This document shows, one piece after another, positions 1 through 12,850 of a DNA stretch of 64,000 nucleotides. Positions within the stretch are counted from its first letter, which is position 1. Each line of letters starts with the position of its first letter. The stretch comes from Earliella scabrosa. Its lineage: Eukaryota; Basidiomycota; Agaricomycetes; Polyporales; Polyporaceae. The stretch covers positions 124,001-188,000 of the forward strand of contig JABYQQ010000013.1 of assembly GCA_022605405.1 (NCBI GenBank). The letters run 5' to 3'. The translations under genes and the position numbers were made by a program. Below the pieces are notes generated by a model that worked only from the letters and a program-made list of their open reading frames with translations, ran no database searches and was not told the DNA's origin.

Positions 1-2
1 TC

Positions 3-479
3 GCAGAGCATACTCGCTTCGTATACAATCTGCAAGAGCGCATGGCCCAACCAGACTCCGAGTCCGAGTCCGAAGACGAGTCCGACTCCTCCGTGGCTCG
101 TACGCGCTCACGGAGCCGCCGCGCCCAGTCGCGGAGCATCCGCAGCGGCAAGAAACGCATGAGTCTCCTCACAGGGGAGATGTACGACGTCCCTCGGCTG
201 GAAGAGCGCGAAAACGGCTACTACGACCTTGGCTGTGGACATGAGCCATGGGCCAATGGCGACACCGTCGGTCGGGGGACGCGGAGACGCTTCTTCCATG
301 GCGCGGCGACATGGGACTCGTCATTGCATCAGGTCGTGCTGGAACGGGAGAGGTCGGGGGTCCAGGACGGCAGGGTTGACATGAGCAGGCTTATGGCGAT
401 GAGTTTCCGGCATACGGACGAGGAGACTTCGGAGCTCCCTGAGGACGAGGAGATGGACGTCGACGACAAGGACGTCTGA
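3..479 (+). CDS. C-terminal part of an acidic, Ser/Arg-rich hypothetical protein (5' end outside window)
   Basis: The frame is open from base 3 to a TGA at 477-479, so this is the last exon, or most of it, of a gene that starts upstream of the window. An ATG at 42 lies inside the open frame and need not be the start. The visible part begins with a short helical stretch, followed by a Ser/Glu/Asp run, an Arg/Ser-rich basic patch (possible nuclear localisation signal), and an acidic tail ending in an Asp/Val/Asp run. I do not recognise a family. Alternating acidic and RS-like composition is typical of nuclear proteins, but that is inference only. It is convergent with the Pumilio-family gene downstream. 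Confidence 0.6.
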   Translation, partial: AEHTRFVYNLQERMAQPDSESESEDESDSSVARTRSRSRRAQSRSIRSGKKRMSLLTGEMYDVPRLEERENGYYDLGCGHEPWANGDTVGRGTRRRFFHGAATWDSSLHQVVLERERSGVQDGRVDMSRLMAMSFRHTDEETSELPEDEEMDVDDKDV

Positions 480-1138
480 GTTGTCTAACTTATCGCATGC
501 TATGTACCTTTACCCCTACTGTACTATTCCCTGTCCTATTGTATCTCTGTCGAACCTCGAAGATAGACAACCAACCTCCCGTGGCCCTGACATTGCTTCA
601 GGCAACAGGAGGCATTCACGTCGCACACCGAATCGTTGGGCGTTATTCTTCTATGATTCAGTGGCCATATTAACAGCCTCCAGTACGAGATACATAGTAC
701 GCGACCAGGATGGAGAGATGAAAGAGATTGAGAGAAAAGACGAGATGCAAGCCAACCAGTCACCCTTACGTACAGTACCGATTCGATACCGTCCTACGGC
801 CCGAGACCGCGTCCAACTTTTGAGAGGAGTATTGGAACAAATGAGTGAGGTGTGCGCGCGATGACGATGAAGGGGGGCATGGGGAATGAGATTGGAATTG
901 GAATGGAATGGTAACAGTGGCGTGGGTGACAGCAGAGTGTGGATGGGGGGTATCGAGAGAGCGGGGTAGGCACGGGTGCCCGACGACGCGGGCACACGGC
1001 TGCCGCGCGATTCATACTATAACTTGTAGAGACACAGAAGGTATGGAAAGAACGGAGTATCCTCATGGCTCGACAGTATGTTCCGGAGAGCAGTTCGTTA
1101 CAATTCGTGAAACCGGTAGCGGTTGAACGTTGAGGAAT
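480..1138. other. intergenic region between convergent genes
   Basis: About 660 bp between the stop codon of the upstream plus-strand gene and the stop codon of the minus-strand Pumilio gene. It should hold the 3' untranslated regions of both. Open frames here are short, overlap on both strands and have no recognisable motif; I see no further gene or RNA. Confidence 0.5.
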
Positions 1139-4100
1139 CTAAGCGTGGAAGGTGCCCATGTTCGGCGGGTTCTGTTGATACATTTGATACATGTACGCCT
1201 GGTAGACGTGGGGCGGAACGGACTGCGGCGCCATCCCGTTGTACTGCGGCTGGTTCATGTTGAGCATGTTGGCAGCCTGCGTCAAGCTAGGCGACTGGGC
1301 GCCGTAGGGGACTGGAGACGGAGAGACTGCGTTGGTGGACTGCATGACGCCGTTGCGACGAGGGGCGTTGTTTCTGGGGGTCGCGGCATCCGGAGTGCGA
1401 ACAGCGAACGGATTGAAGGGGTCAGAGTTCGGCGAGAATGCGGACGGCGGGTTGGAACGTCCCCCGCGCTGCTGAGGAGCAGGAGCGCCGTTCTGGCCAT
1501 AGCCGGGGTCGATCTGGAGACGAGGAGGTCCAGAAGCAGCATTCTGTCCGCCCATCTGGAGCGCCGCCATCATCGACTGCAGCCCTTGATCGCTGGACGG
1601 ATAGCCCGCGGGCAGGCCTGGCATGCCGAACTGATTCTGCTGGTTGTGCTTCGACCTGCCGCTCGGCTGGGGGATGTTCGTCGTGTACGTAGGCTGCAGG
1701 TTGGGCACAGGCAGGCCGACCTCCTCAATCAAGCGGCGGTACGCTTGGGTGGCAATGACCTTGAGCTCGATGAGCACGCGCTTGGTCGCCTCGACATAGC
1801 TCGGCCGCTGGGTAGGCTCAACGAAGGGGCTGGTGAGGATCTTGTGCACGACAGCGACGCCGTTGACCTGATCGCCCAACACGTCCGTAAGGACGTGGTC
1901 GCCCGGCGAGTTGAACAGCGCCTCGACGATCTGCTTGGACGCCTCAGGCTCCACCTTCTGGTTGACGATCCGCAGTACCGTCAACGATGCAAGCTTGTGC
2001 GTGCACAAGTGCGAGAGATGGGGAGTGAAGCGAGGTGCCAGGAGGTTGTAACGCGATGGGAAGCTCGAGGTGTCGAGGAGCCAGGTCAACAACAGTGCGC
2101 CGTTGGGGTTCGTAGCCAGGGGGATGGAGTTGAGGATGATCGCAGTGGCAATCCGGCGCTGCTGGTTGAGCGTGATGTGGGAGCTCTCGAGGCACGCCCT
2201 CATGCTACGAGCACCGAAACGACCCTGGGCAATCTCCCAAAGGCGGTCCACCATTGCATCGAACAGGAAGTCAGTCGCAGGCGCACCGAAGCGCAAGCAG
2301 CATCTGAAGATGCCGATGAGTACTGCGGCGATCGCGGCGAGCAGGCACTACTCACTGTACAACATAGTTTCCGAACTGATCCAGAAGGAGCGGGGGAACG
2401 TAAGGGCGCAGGTTCTGGGTTACAAGGGCGACCTCTTCCGGCGTCTGGACGCACTCGATGATCTTCTGAGCAGCCCAGGTACCGTTCTTGTGGATACCAA
2501 TCATGGCGAGGTGCGGGGCAATCCGGTCGAGCATCGCCAAGCGGGGGTTGGGAGAGCACTTCTCGAACAGCTTCTGCACCACCTACAACACCACACCAAC
2601 GTCAACAACCAGAGATTGTATGGGAAGTCGCACTGCTCACCGTGTTGCCAAGCCAATCCGAAGCAAGGTCAACGATCTCGCCATCGAGGAAGTCAGCCGC
2701 GACGCTGTCGATCTCCTCAGTTGTGATCGTGCTCGTATCGAGCCTCTTGCGCAGTTCGCGCAGCTTAGACGCGTCCCAGCGTCTGTTGTGCGGTCTCTCA
2801 GAGACCAGGGGAATAGTAGTATAGTACATGGTCGGAGGGCGGAACTCTGCAACGTCACACATCAGCCACTGGACTCATCCGACCGAAGTCAAGGCACGCA
2901 CCCGCAAGAGCCTGTATGTCCGCTTCTGCATCAGGACTCCCTCCGCTCAACTCCTTCATGATCATCTGCTGCTCGGTGACTGACGGGGACCATCCTCCGG
3001 GCTTGCTGATACCGTCGTATCCTGCATGCGCACCCGAGGCGATCATGCTGAGGAGCAAGTTGGACCGGTAGTTCTCCAAGGATCCGCTCAACACCTGCTG
3101 ATCGACAGGGATAGTCGACGCGCCCTTGATGTTGCGGAGCGCGTGGATCGTCGCACCGACGCTCAAATCGCCAATACCCTGCACGCTGACGTTCGCTGCC
3201 TCGTCCTGACCTCCGTTCACGTCTTGCCCATTCTTCACAGGCACCTTGGCGAACCCGATACGGATGGCCCCAACGTCGCTACCGAGAACGTCGCGGCCGT
3301 TGAGGGCCTTGCGAGCCCTGACCGCATCGTCCAAACGCTCAAAGTTGACTAGATGAAAGTCGTCAATGCGGACGACCCAAGCCTAAAAGGGACAGGTACG
3401 TACTGAAGCCACAATTCTTGTGCGTGAGAACCCTCGCCGACTCGATCGGCCCGTAAGGACTGAAGACACTAAGGATAGTGGCGGGAGTAGTGGTGGACGG
3501 GATGGACCCAATCCAGAGTGCACGAGTGGGCGTGGACTGCAGCTGAGCATCTATGCCGGCCAGGCCTGCGTTCGCGCTGCCCGACTTGCCGAGGGCGCCG
3601 CCAGGAGACGTGGCGATGGGGCTGTTCAAGTTTGCACCCTTTGCAGGGGCCACGGGCGCGCTATCGGCCTTTCCGAAACCAATGCGGACGGTTTGACCGT
3701 TCGGCATGCCAATGTCTCCTCCGAGGCGGTTGAGGACGTCATCCTTGGCACGGATAGCGTCGGCCTGGTCGACAAAGTTTACGAACCCACACTCCTACAA
3801 GTCGAAAGGCAAATGGTCAGTGAGAGAATACGGCCGAGCGAGGGTGTGCGAACCTTCTCTGGGAGCAACCGCAGCGACTCAATAGCACCATACGGAGCGA
3901 ACACGTGGATGAGCTGCTCGCTCGTGAACGAACTGTCCAGGTTACCAATCCAGAGAGAGCGAGTGGGAGTCTGCATCTGGGTCGACGAATTCTCCGACTT
4001 CGGAGAAACGGCGCGGTTTTGGTTCGTCGACGGGGCGGCGAGGTATGCTGACGCACGACTCGCAGGCGGCTCCGCGTTAGGGAAATGGACGCTTGCAGTC

Positions 4101-5381
4101 AGGCCGTTCCTAGGCGTGGCGACCTTCTCGGTGCGCAGAATCCCCGCGGGGTTCAGGTTGGACGCTCCGAGACCGGTGTGCAGGGACAGGTCGCTTCCAA
4201 AGTTGGTCTGTAGCTCCCCGACTCCAGCACGGCGGTGAAGCCTGGAGGTCGGGTCGTCGAGGGTACCGACCGAGATGGCCCGAGGACGCGTTCCAAGGCC
4301 TACACCGAGGTGGTCGGAATGCTTGAAGCCTTGTGCCACGTAGTTCGCGGACAGATAACTGCCGGCGTCGGCGTCGCCGTACGAATCCAGGCCTTGGCTC
4401 GCCCGGCGGTACATGTCACTCTCGTACATGTCTTCCTCCTCCTCAGCGTTGGGAGTAGACAGCAGTGAAGCAGCTGAGGGACGGAGATGGTACGGGTTCG
4501 ACACCGTGCTGGCGCGCATGCGGGCGGGGTTGTTGTTCAAGTTCACCGTAATCGCCGCCTGGGCTTGGTTACGCAGCTCAGAGAGCGTCGCAGCAGGGGG
4601 GTGCCGGACGCCATCGTCCAAGCCGAGGTAGTCGAGCGTATGGACGTCAAACTCGTCGTCCATGGATGCCACGGACCGCAAATCGTCCAGAACCGGCAGG
4701 CCGTTCCCTCCATTGCGCGAGGAGAGCCACGAGGAAGAGAAGATGGACGGACCAAATGCGTTTGAAAGCCCACCGGTGGGGAGGGTAAGGGAACCCGACC
4801 TGAGACGACTGTTGCGCTCTGTCAAAGCAGAGGAAGCCACCGATGAAGCGACAGAAGCCGAGTGACGTAAGCCTGGGCGGACTGGGGGCACGGCCGCTGA
4901 CGTGGACGTCGGAGTGCCCAGGTCACCGCGCTGCCTGAGTTGCTCGGAGAAGGACTCGGTCGAGCCGGGAGTGCTGCCCAAATTGCTCGAGGCCGCAGCG
5001 AAGCGCTGTGCGGCAAGCTGCACGTTGGAAGGGAGGGTGCCTGCCCTGGCCCTACGGAACCCCGGGGGAAAGTTGGTGGGGGGCAAGGACGAGGTATCAG
5101 CGGGGGAGTTCGTGGACGGGGGATGCTCGTTAGGAGGGGAGCCACCGGAGGCAAGGGCGCGCAGCGCAGGAGGCCGGTATCTGGCGCCGATGTTTTGCTC
5201 GGCCTCGAGCTCCCTCGCGCTGGAGGAGGCAAGGATGTCAGACGAGAGAGGGGGGCGATGGGGCGGGAAGGGAGGAGGAAAGAGAGACGCACCGTTTGGC
5301 GTAAGCGGCAGAGGGGGCAGGAGGGGGAGTCTTGCCAGAGGACACGCGGGAGAAGGAGTTGTCGTTGGCGGAGAGAGACAT
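1139..5381 (-). CDS. Puf-family RNA-binding protein with two RRM domains (JSN1/PUF2-like)
   Basis: Predicted post-transcriptional regulator that binds mRNA 3' UTRs. I join six exons: start ATG at 5381-5379, a first intron with donor at 5292 and acceptor at 5220, further introns near 3853-3797, 3408-3356, 2900-2863, 2635-2583 and 2355-2305, and the stop at 1139. A long Ser/Pro-rich N-terminal half is followed by RRM1 (RNP2-like LWIGNL, then the RNP1-like CGFVNF after the splice) and RRM2 (LWIGSI ... CGFINF). Next come Pumilio repeats with recognisable helices (for example HKNGTWAAQKII and LDQFGNYVVQ joined across an intron to CCLRFG), and finally a Gln/Asn/Pro-rich tail. RRM plus Pumilio is the layout of yeast Jsn1/Puf2, which regulate mRNAs for membrane and mitochondrial proteins. 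Two RRMs rather than one is the difference. Exon ends are by eye. Confidence 0.88.
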
Positions 5382-6278
5382 GAGGAGTAAGGTGTTGGAT
5401 TAGGTATTACTTGACGATTTTGCGGGGAGAGCGAGTTGCGCGAGAGCAAGCAAGAAGCGGAGAGGGGTAAAAGTAGCAGGAGGAGTCCGATGGGTAACTA
5501 TGAGCAGGGGGGCTATAGGTCGTAATAGGGCGAATTTCTTGAGGAAACCAAGTTTTGAGGCGAAGATAGAGAAGGGGACTGCCCAGGACTACTACAGTAG
5601 GGTGGACTCCAGTAAATAGTAGAGGACTAAGTAGGATGAAGGTCGTCGTCGAGAGAGTTGCAGCCCGTCCGACTCGCCTCTCCTCTCCCTCAAAACTCCG
5701 CTCTCTTCTATAGCCGCCCGCCATATCGCCCAGCCTCCGCTGCCGCCTTCCGCCCCGCTCACACGCCCGCACGGCCTGCCTCCTGCAAACGGTCTGCATT
5801 CACTCCATGGCACTAAACGGTGGATAGCGTGCATGCTGCACATACATCGACTAGACGGCTACTACATACTACGCACGAACTCATACGCATACTTTCGACA
5901 CCACCCGACCCGCCCGCGCCCAATCCGCGAATCGATTTCGCAGGCCAGCAGCCCCCGGATCCCCACCGGTGATTGGGTGCCCATCATCCATCGCACCAGG
6001 AAGGGCCCGGATGATCTGATGCTCGCCTCCGCCAGAAATCAGCAAGAAGCTGCCCTCCCGACCCCAGCGGGGCGGTCGAGCCCGCATCCCGGCGGCGACG
6101 GTGTCAGGTGTGTCCATACGAAGAGAGAGAGGAACAGAGCGGGGAACGGTGACGACCGTGAGGTTAATGGATACACAATCTACGATATACGAACGGCAGT
6201 ATCGAACATGAAGGCAATAAGTTTAGAATTCGAAAAGGGGCAGACTGGGCGTGAATGTCAATGATGGAACAATGGCGA
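5382..6278. other. upstream region of the Puf gene and 3' flank of the GDS1-type gene
   Basis: About 900 bp. Directly upstream of the Puf start codon the plus strand is purine-rich (CT-rich on the coding strand), as is common around fungal transcription start sites. No ORF here has recognisable protein character and no RNA gene is evident. Confidence 0.45.
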
Positions 6279-9200
6279 TCAAGAGAGCGACGTGCGAGAG
6301 CCCCGCCTGCTCGACCGCGTGCGCGACCGTGTGGCCACGGCGTTCGCGACTCGTTTGGATCGCCGTAGAGGCCGCTCTTGCGCGGTCTCCGAAGCCTCCG
6401 CTCGGGCTGACGCCGTCGCCTCGTCTTCCGCGTCTTCTACCGTCTCCGGTGCCTTCTGCGGGGGACAATCCCACTCGGGAGCGGCGCACAGAACATGGAA
6501 CATCTCCTCTTCTGTGGGGCTGAGAGGCGTCTCAACTGGGGCAGGCACCTCCTCTGTCGCGGGTCGGTGACCATCGATGGCGGCCGTGGCGAGAATGAAA
6601 GGGGGGTGCGTGGAAAGGTGATCCTCCCACGAGACTTCGAATTCTCGTGGTGGCAGCTCTAGCCGGTGGGAAGCCATGGATAAGCGCCTTGCGTCTGATG
6701 CCGACTTGAACTGGTGACCGAACACCAGGTGTGGCGGTTCCCGGTGTTCAGTACACAATGCATTGACATCGTCTGGGAACAGCAAGTGCAACTCGTCCGA
6801 CAGGAAGACTTTGAAGGTAGGCTCCGATCCGGCGACTTCCTGCGCGACGCTTAGGGGGACCCAAGTGCCACAGATGGGCGGCGAGCCCGCGGTTATGGTG
6901 ACGGCATTCGGCGCTGACGGGCATGACCCATCGAGATGCTGCATGATTGAGGAGAGGTTCACGAAATGCGTGTCCATTCGGCGGAGGAACATTGTGGAGC
7001 CAATCGTCATCTGATACACCGCAACACCTGAAGGAACCAGATTGGATATGTTAGTCTCACGCGGTTCATGAAAGTTCCTCATCATCGCACCTTCAAACAT
7101 CGTGGCAGTTAAAGCAGGTGTGCAGGGCAAGACAGTGTGAATCACAGGTAGATCGACTTCCGAGATCGCGTGAGACTGCATCGTCCTCTGCGACCCCTGC
7201 GGAGCTACTGCGAGGCTCGACGCAGTTGAGGCCATGGTTTGAGTGGACTGGATGGACAGCGAAGTCAAGGAGGTGATGAGAGTTGGCGAGGTGATCGACG
7301 TATTCCTTCCTGGGCGAAGGAAGGTGTCGCTGGGGGACTGCATGTCTAGGGGAGTAAGGGTGTGCCGTGTAAGCTTCGGAGATGACGACGGAGAAGCAAC
7401 GGCGGCAGTAGAAGGTTCAGGAGATGGAGACTCCATGGACTCCTCTGGCGATACAGCTCGTGCACCGCGGTACTCGTGCCAAGCTCCATCATCCAGGTCG
7501 CGGGGCTTTACGCTGTCAGGGCCCAAAATCTCCACATCCCGCCACTGCATCTCGAAAGCGCGAGGGGGCCTGTGAACATGAAGGGGGCACTCCTCGATGG
7601 GCGACTCGCAGGGGTCAAAAGGTACGAGGGGAGACAGAGACTCGGGAGGTGGCGAACGATGGTCGTCCGGGAAGAACAGACTCGTCTCTACATCCTCCTG
7701 CTTGATATGCTCAGGTTCCTCGGTGTGCAGGCTAGGCCACCTCCACAACGCGAAATCATCCAGCGCAGACTGCTCAGCCTCGCGCTCTTCTGCGGCTGCT
7801 TGCGCTACGATATCGATCACCTTCCTCTCTGTAGCGCGAGATTCCTGGTGTTCCCAAGCATCCAGGAGGCCGCTGACGTCGGTCGGCTCTTCTTTGACGA
7901 TGACGTCGTCCTCAATCTGCACTGAAGGAGAACGGGGCCCTGGACTCTCCCATTGAGTCTCCGTCTCGAGATCGAAGTCGCCCAGAAAGTCGTCGTCCGA
8001 GGCGAAGTCGTCCTCATCAACAGGTGAGCGCAGACGGCCCGAAGGCGAGCGCTGAGCGCCTGTCATGATGGCATGGAAGTCCTCGTCTTCCGGTTCTGAT
8101 TCCGGCGGAGGAGATCCTGAGAACACGCTGTAAGGGACAGACGGCGACCGGCGGCACCCTCCGGGATGGGAATGGAAGCCCGGCGGCGGAGGTGGGAGGA
8201 GATCGGGAAGAGAAGGAGGAAACACAGACATGGATGGTCGCAAGTACGATGGCGATACAGGCGAATCCTCGCTCTCCGAGTCGATAGACATGGAATCCGC
8301 ATCCGACTCGTCCGAAGCCGATTCATCATCGGTGGTGTGAGGATCGAGGTATGGGGGCTGAGAGCCGGAAGCCGGAGACTCGGAGGACGCGCTAGCTGTG
8401 GCGGCGAGACAAGGTTTCAATCTCAGCGTAAGCTTGACTTTGGGGGGCCTCTTCTCTTCTTCGTCTGAAGAGTCGGTCTCTGACTCCGAGCCCTTGTCAG
8501 CGCAAGACCGTAGCAGGCGCTTCCGCTTCTGGCCGGCCGTTTGTGCCGCCTTTCGCAACCTGTCTCGCTCGCGTTTCTTCTCCCGTCCGGGGTTGATTGG
8601 CATGCCGACCTTCCCGTCCTCGTTATAGTCGCATAGTCGGATACCCGCCTTGGCGAAAGGACATGGAGCGCCTGCGGCCTTGCTAAGGTACCACACCATA
8701 GTCCCACGACGGAAGTTTGTCAAACGGTTTTCGCCCTCTGGGTGAGTGCAATGGGCGCCGCCCACACGGGAGTAAAGTGCAGCGACGAAGTCGTCGTCTG
8801 ACGCCGTTCCCGACATGATGTGACGAAGGAGGAGGGGTTGGTCTTGCTGCACTTCACAGCGTTGAAGGTGGGTGCGGATGAAGGTTGTGATTGCTTGTCC
8901 GGCGGCCGACAAGCTGTTTGAGATGGATACATGCGGTCAATAACGGCACCATATGCCACAAATGAATAGACGTACTTCTGGCACTTAAGACCATGCTTCA
9001 TACACAGCTCGGCAAGATCCTTCACGGTCATGGCGCGATTGTCCTAATGAAAGCATGATATGGGTGGGCTGTTGCAGATAAGACAACAGTGAATGTACTT
9101 ACGACAGACATGAATGAACGGCCGATGGCAAGGAAGACCTTACTGCTTGCGTCGTCGGCGTGTAGAACGACATGGGGGGGAGGGAATTGGGGGAGCGGAA

Positions 9201-9405
9201 CCTGAGGAAGAGTAGCTGCAGGTCCTACAGCACCTTGCTTGGACTTGGAACCGGGGATGTGCTTCACGCGTCGCGGAGGAGGTGGCGCGTCGGGCGACTG
9301 TCGAAGACGGATCGAGGGCTTGATGGCGGAGTTGGAGCGTATTCTAGTGTCATACTGGTGCTTGACGGACGGCTGTGTGGGCGCAGGGAGGATGGGCGTG
9401 AACAT
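6279..9405 (-). CDS. GDS1-type winged-helix domain protein
   Basis: Likely nuclear regulator. Three exons are joined: ATG at 9405, intron about 9101-9042, second exon carrying DNRAMTVKDLAELCMKHGLKCQN, intron about 8966-8910, and a long last exon to the stop at 6279. The winged-helix domain occupies roughly residues 85-230 and is split by both introns; its hallmarks are VFLAIGRSFMSV, the helix around QAITTFIRTHL, a DQPLLLRH stretch and a GAPCPFAKAGIRLCDY motif. The rest, about 700 residues, is low-complexity and acidic (Ser/Glu/Pro-rich), ending in an Arg/Ser-rich basic tail. This matches the fungal family named after yeast GDS1, whose role is poorly known (linked to nuclear control of mitochondrial function). 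Family is confident; molecular role is inferred. Confidence 0.85.
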
Positions 9406-11660
9406 GAGGAGCCGGGGACCATTAAGAGATGGATTGAGGTAGGCGTCGACCAGCGAATGGAAGGAGGGAGAGACAAGCAGGAGGGGTGCGGGAGGGAGGA
9501 GGTGGTGGGGAGAGGGAAGTTGAAGAAAGGAAGAGCACGCGCTTCTGAGACCCTAATGGTAACCGTCCCAGGCGTGCCTAATTCGAGCTAGCCTGGTACC
9601 ATGATGGCCGCAGCTCCGATCTAGATGACGCAACCTAATGCGTCCGTCTAATCTCCTAGGCGCTCGCCCCGACCTCGCCCCCCGCCCTCGCCCTCGCCCC
9701 CGCCGCCTCGCCGACGCCCGCGTGTTCGTCTTCGCCAGCGCCAGCCCCTCCGACCGCGCTCGGCGGCTGCAGCGACGACGCGAGCTCGCTGCGGGTGCAT
9801 CGCGGACCCAGTGGCACCGACGTCGCCAACAGTTCCAGAAGCATCAAAAAGTTTATGTCACCCTCTCTCGCCCTGTGTTCCAACACACCACTCACCTTGC
9901 AGCGCTCGCGCTCGGGCATCTTGCAACCACCCGTCCGCCTGATGCGAGATTAGTCCCGCGTCCAGGGGACAAAGGACGTCTAGGGAACACAAGATTCCTC
10001 CCACCCCACGATACGTTCTGCGTCTTCGGAAGTAGACCATTCTGGACGCCGCGGCGACTGATAACGGCATCTGGTTCTTCGCGTCCGACCTACCGTCACC
10101 ATCTCTACGTTTGTACTATTGAAAGCCTATCACATGTCCGTTTTAGTGGCACGCCCTCTGCACATGAAGGGGGGATTAACCATTGCTGCGCACTCACCGT
10201 CGTGTACTTGCAGCCAACGTCTACCGCACATGAGTGATGTTTGAAGTCGCACACCGATCATGGCGAGTCTCTGAGCTGGTCCCATGCCATTGCCCCGCAC
10301 GCCGGCTTGCGGTCCGTGTCATCAACGGCTCAGACCAGATATGAAGCGGCACCAAGGCGCTATAAACATGAGGACCGGGCGAGGGGTGACAAGGTACGGG
10401 GTGTTGATGAAAGACGATTCAAGTAGGAAGGACCTCGCACCTGCGGCGGAGTGCTCAGAGTGGGCCCACGACCGAACGGAAGCACATGGCGAACAACGGT
10501 TGCACCTAGCTTCGCCAGACGGACTTCGGCCAGTTGTTAGAGGGTGGATCTCGTCCACTGGCGTATTGCCCGCCTGCATGATCGAATACTTCGAATAATA
10601 CACTATTGAAGGTCCCATGTCGGGAAAACATATCATATGAGCATTTGCGACAACCAGAGAGCATAGCACACGCACCAGACAACCCGAGCATGTTTGGCAA
10701 CGGTAAAACGGACTTTCGCCATCCACGCCCACTCTCCCACTCTTCCGCCGGTCTGCTTGAGAGAACCTATGACCATCGGAGAAACATACCGATCTCAGTT
10801 CAACGAGGGGCTTCTACGTCAACAAGAGCACGAGCTTCCCCCAAACGGGCCACCCCCCGTCCGCCCGCTCTCATCCGTGTTGCATCCGCACATGCCCAGC
10901 CTCCCCACCATCGTCATTGACTCCTCCGCGTAGTTTGATGAGCTGCGAGAATACGATACCGCTCAGACATTCGACGCAGGATCTGAAGTGACGATGCCAA
11001 AGTGGAGATGGGGCGGCGGCGAACGGTTCTTCGAAGTGAACTTTGTTCATATTGGTTGAGTTCCGCGGTCGGAGCGTGATAGAGTGTCTCGATAACATTG
11101 AGACAAAGGTGGTCGGGTTTAGAGGAAGAGACGAGGATGGTATGGATCATGGTCGATGGTCGAGAATGTTGGGAGTTCGTCGCGGAGGCGCATTTGGACA
11201 ATTTTGACAGATAAGGGGTTAAGTGAGTTCGCTCATCGCAATAAATTATCATTAAGCTGACTTGTATCACCCTCGCCATCGAAATTCATCGCTCGACATA
11301 TTCATACCTTCGAGATCGAGCACATGTGTAGAGCCTCAAAGCAGACTCATACCGACACCGCTACGGGATGGTTCAACATACTTGAACTGAAACTTGTTGA
11401 GGATCTTCGAGTTATCGAAAGTTGTCCTTGTCACATGATCGCGACGCGTCCTGAACGCGTCGGTGGCTGGCCGACTGACAGTGGTACGCGCAAGGGAGTC
11501 CATGCAATCCACAATCCATCGATTCGAGACGAGACGAGATATAGACACATCACAGTACCGTAGGGAGATATAGTAGTACACGATCGGAGCACACTGCGTG
11601 ACGAAACAAAACATGCAAGAGCCAATAATGTAGACGAGCAGACAAGAGAAAGAAAGCGCA
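9406..11660. other. long gene-poor interval between GDS1-type and histone H1 genes
   Basis: About 2.25 kb. It contains the promoter side of the GDS1-type gene and a strongly C-rich low-complexity stretch near 9660-9730 made of repeated CCCCGCC/CTCGCC units. The rest is mixed sequence with scattered short ORFs on both strands that lack recognisable motifs. The 3' end of the H1 gene lies at the right edge. I see no tRNA-like T-arm, no transposon remnant and no convincing coding exon. A fast-evolving small gene or a non-coding RNA cannot be excluded. Confidence 0.4.
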
Positions 11661-12700
11661 TCATGCAGCCGCCTACGGAGACACGTTAGACATCATGCTT
11701 GAGACGTGACAGAGCGATCGACACACCTTCTTGGCTCGTGGCTTTGCAGCAGGCTTAGATGCTGCGGACTTCGTCTTGGTTGCCTTAGTCGCGGCAGCCT
11801 TCGCGGCGGTCTTCTGCAGAGTGTCGTCAACGCATGCCCATGATGGGTTCCCTGACAGACAACGAACCTTCTTCTCAACTGTCTTCGCAGTACTCGTCTT
11901 CTTCGTCGTTGAAGTCTTCGCGGTCTTGGTGGCCTTAGCGGTCTTCGCCGGCGCCTTCTTCACTGCAGGGGCCTTCTTGACCGTCTCCGCCTTCTTCGCA
12001 GGAGCAGCCTTCTTGGCGGGAGCAGGCTCGACGTTCTGTCACGACGTTGAGCTCGTGGACGTGTAGAAAGCCTTCACGACTTACCTCGTTAGCAGGCTTG
12101 GTCTTGGGGGCCAGCTTGACCTTGCCCGAGGGACCCTTCGGCAGAGCAAAGGTACCGTCCTCAGCACCATTGGTGATAGCACGGTTGAGGTGCGACAGGT
12201 TGACAGGTGTAGTGGCATCGACACCAAACTTCTCGGTGATGTACTACGATGTAGATAAATTAGCGCGCTGCCTTGACCATCCAAGAGCCCTAACCATTAC
12301 CTTCTTAATATGCGAGCGCGAGACACCACCGCGCTCCTTCGTCTCAACAATGCACGCCTAGGGACGGGGTCAGCACATGAGCAATGCATGAGATGAAACC
12401 ACCGACCTTGATCATGTCCTTCCAGGAGGGGTGAGCCTTCTCATCAGCCGCAGGCTTCGCCGCCTTGGTCTTCTTCGGAGCAGCAGCAGCTTTGGGCTTC
12501 TTCGCGGTAGCGGCCTTCGCCTTGGTGGTTGTGTCCTTCGTAGCCTTCTCCTTGACCGCCCGCTTGGACTTGGGCTTCTCAGCCGCAGACTTAGGCTTAT
12601 CGGTCGCCGTAGACTTGGGCTTCTCCGCGGCAGACTTGGGCTTGTCCGTCGCAGTGGACTTTGGCTTCTCGGAGGCAGTGGACTTGGGAGCAGTTGCCAT
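11661..12700 (-). CDS. linker histone H1
   Basis: Binds nucleosomal linker DNA in the nucleus. Six exons are joined: start ATG 12700-12698, introns near 12402-12361, 12303-12247, 12085-12037, 11869-11818 and 11722-11674, with a short last exon encoding three alanines and a stop at 11661-11663. The N-terminal tail consists of Lys/Pro/Ser/Thr repeats (EKPKSTATDKPKSAA-like unit twice). The globular H15 winged-helix domain runs from HPSWKDMIK through a short exon with GGVSRSHIKKYI to a NLSHLNRAI helix. The C-terminal tail is almost pure Lys/Ala/Thr/Pro, typical of H1. One globular domain is present, unlike the two of yeast Hho1. The upstream DNA has a TATA box and three ACGCGT boxes, suggesting S-phase expression. 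Confidence 0.93.
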
Positions 12701-12832
12701 TGTAGAGCGAGGTTGGGTTGAGTATGGGTAGGCGATGGGGGTGAAGGAGCTTGGGGGGATGTAGTGCGCAAGCGCAAAGTCAGGGGACCGGGGGTACGAG
12801 GGAAATGGGGAAGGAGGATCCGAACGGCGCGC

Positions 12833-12838
12833 TATATA
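12833..12838 (-). promoter_or_regulatory. TATA box of histone H1 gene
   Basis: TATATA in the context CCTATATAGC on the coding strand, about 130 bp upstream of the H1 start codon and just downstream of the ACGCGT cluster. Confidence 0.65.
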
Positions 12839-12850
12839 GGGACGCGCGCA

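Noticed and set aside
1130..2461. 443-codon plus-strand ORF opposite the Puf gene
   Set aside because: It lies antisense to well-recognised Pumilio and Gln-rich exons; Arg/Val/Leu-biased composition is what the reverse complement of GC-rich coding DNA gives.
4822..5390. Overlapping plus-strand ORFs rich in Gly/Arg opposite the 5' part of the Puf gene
   Set aside because: Shadows of the Ser/Pro-rich first exons.
9638..10237. 199-codon Arg/Pro-rich plus-strand ORF
   Set aside because: Begins in C-rich low-complexity DNA and shows no conserved motif or splice-consistent continuation.
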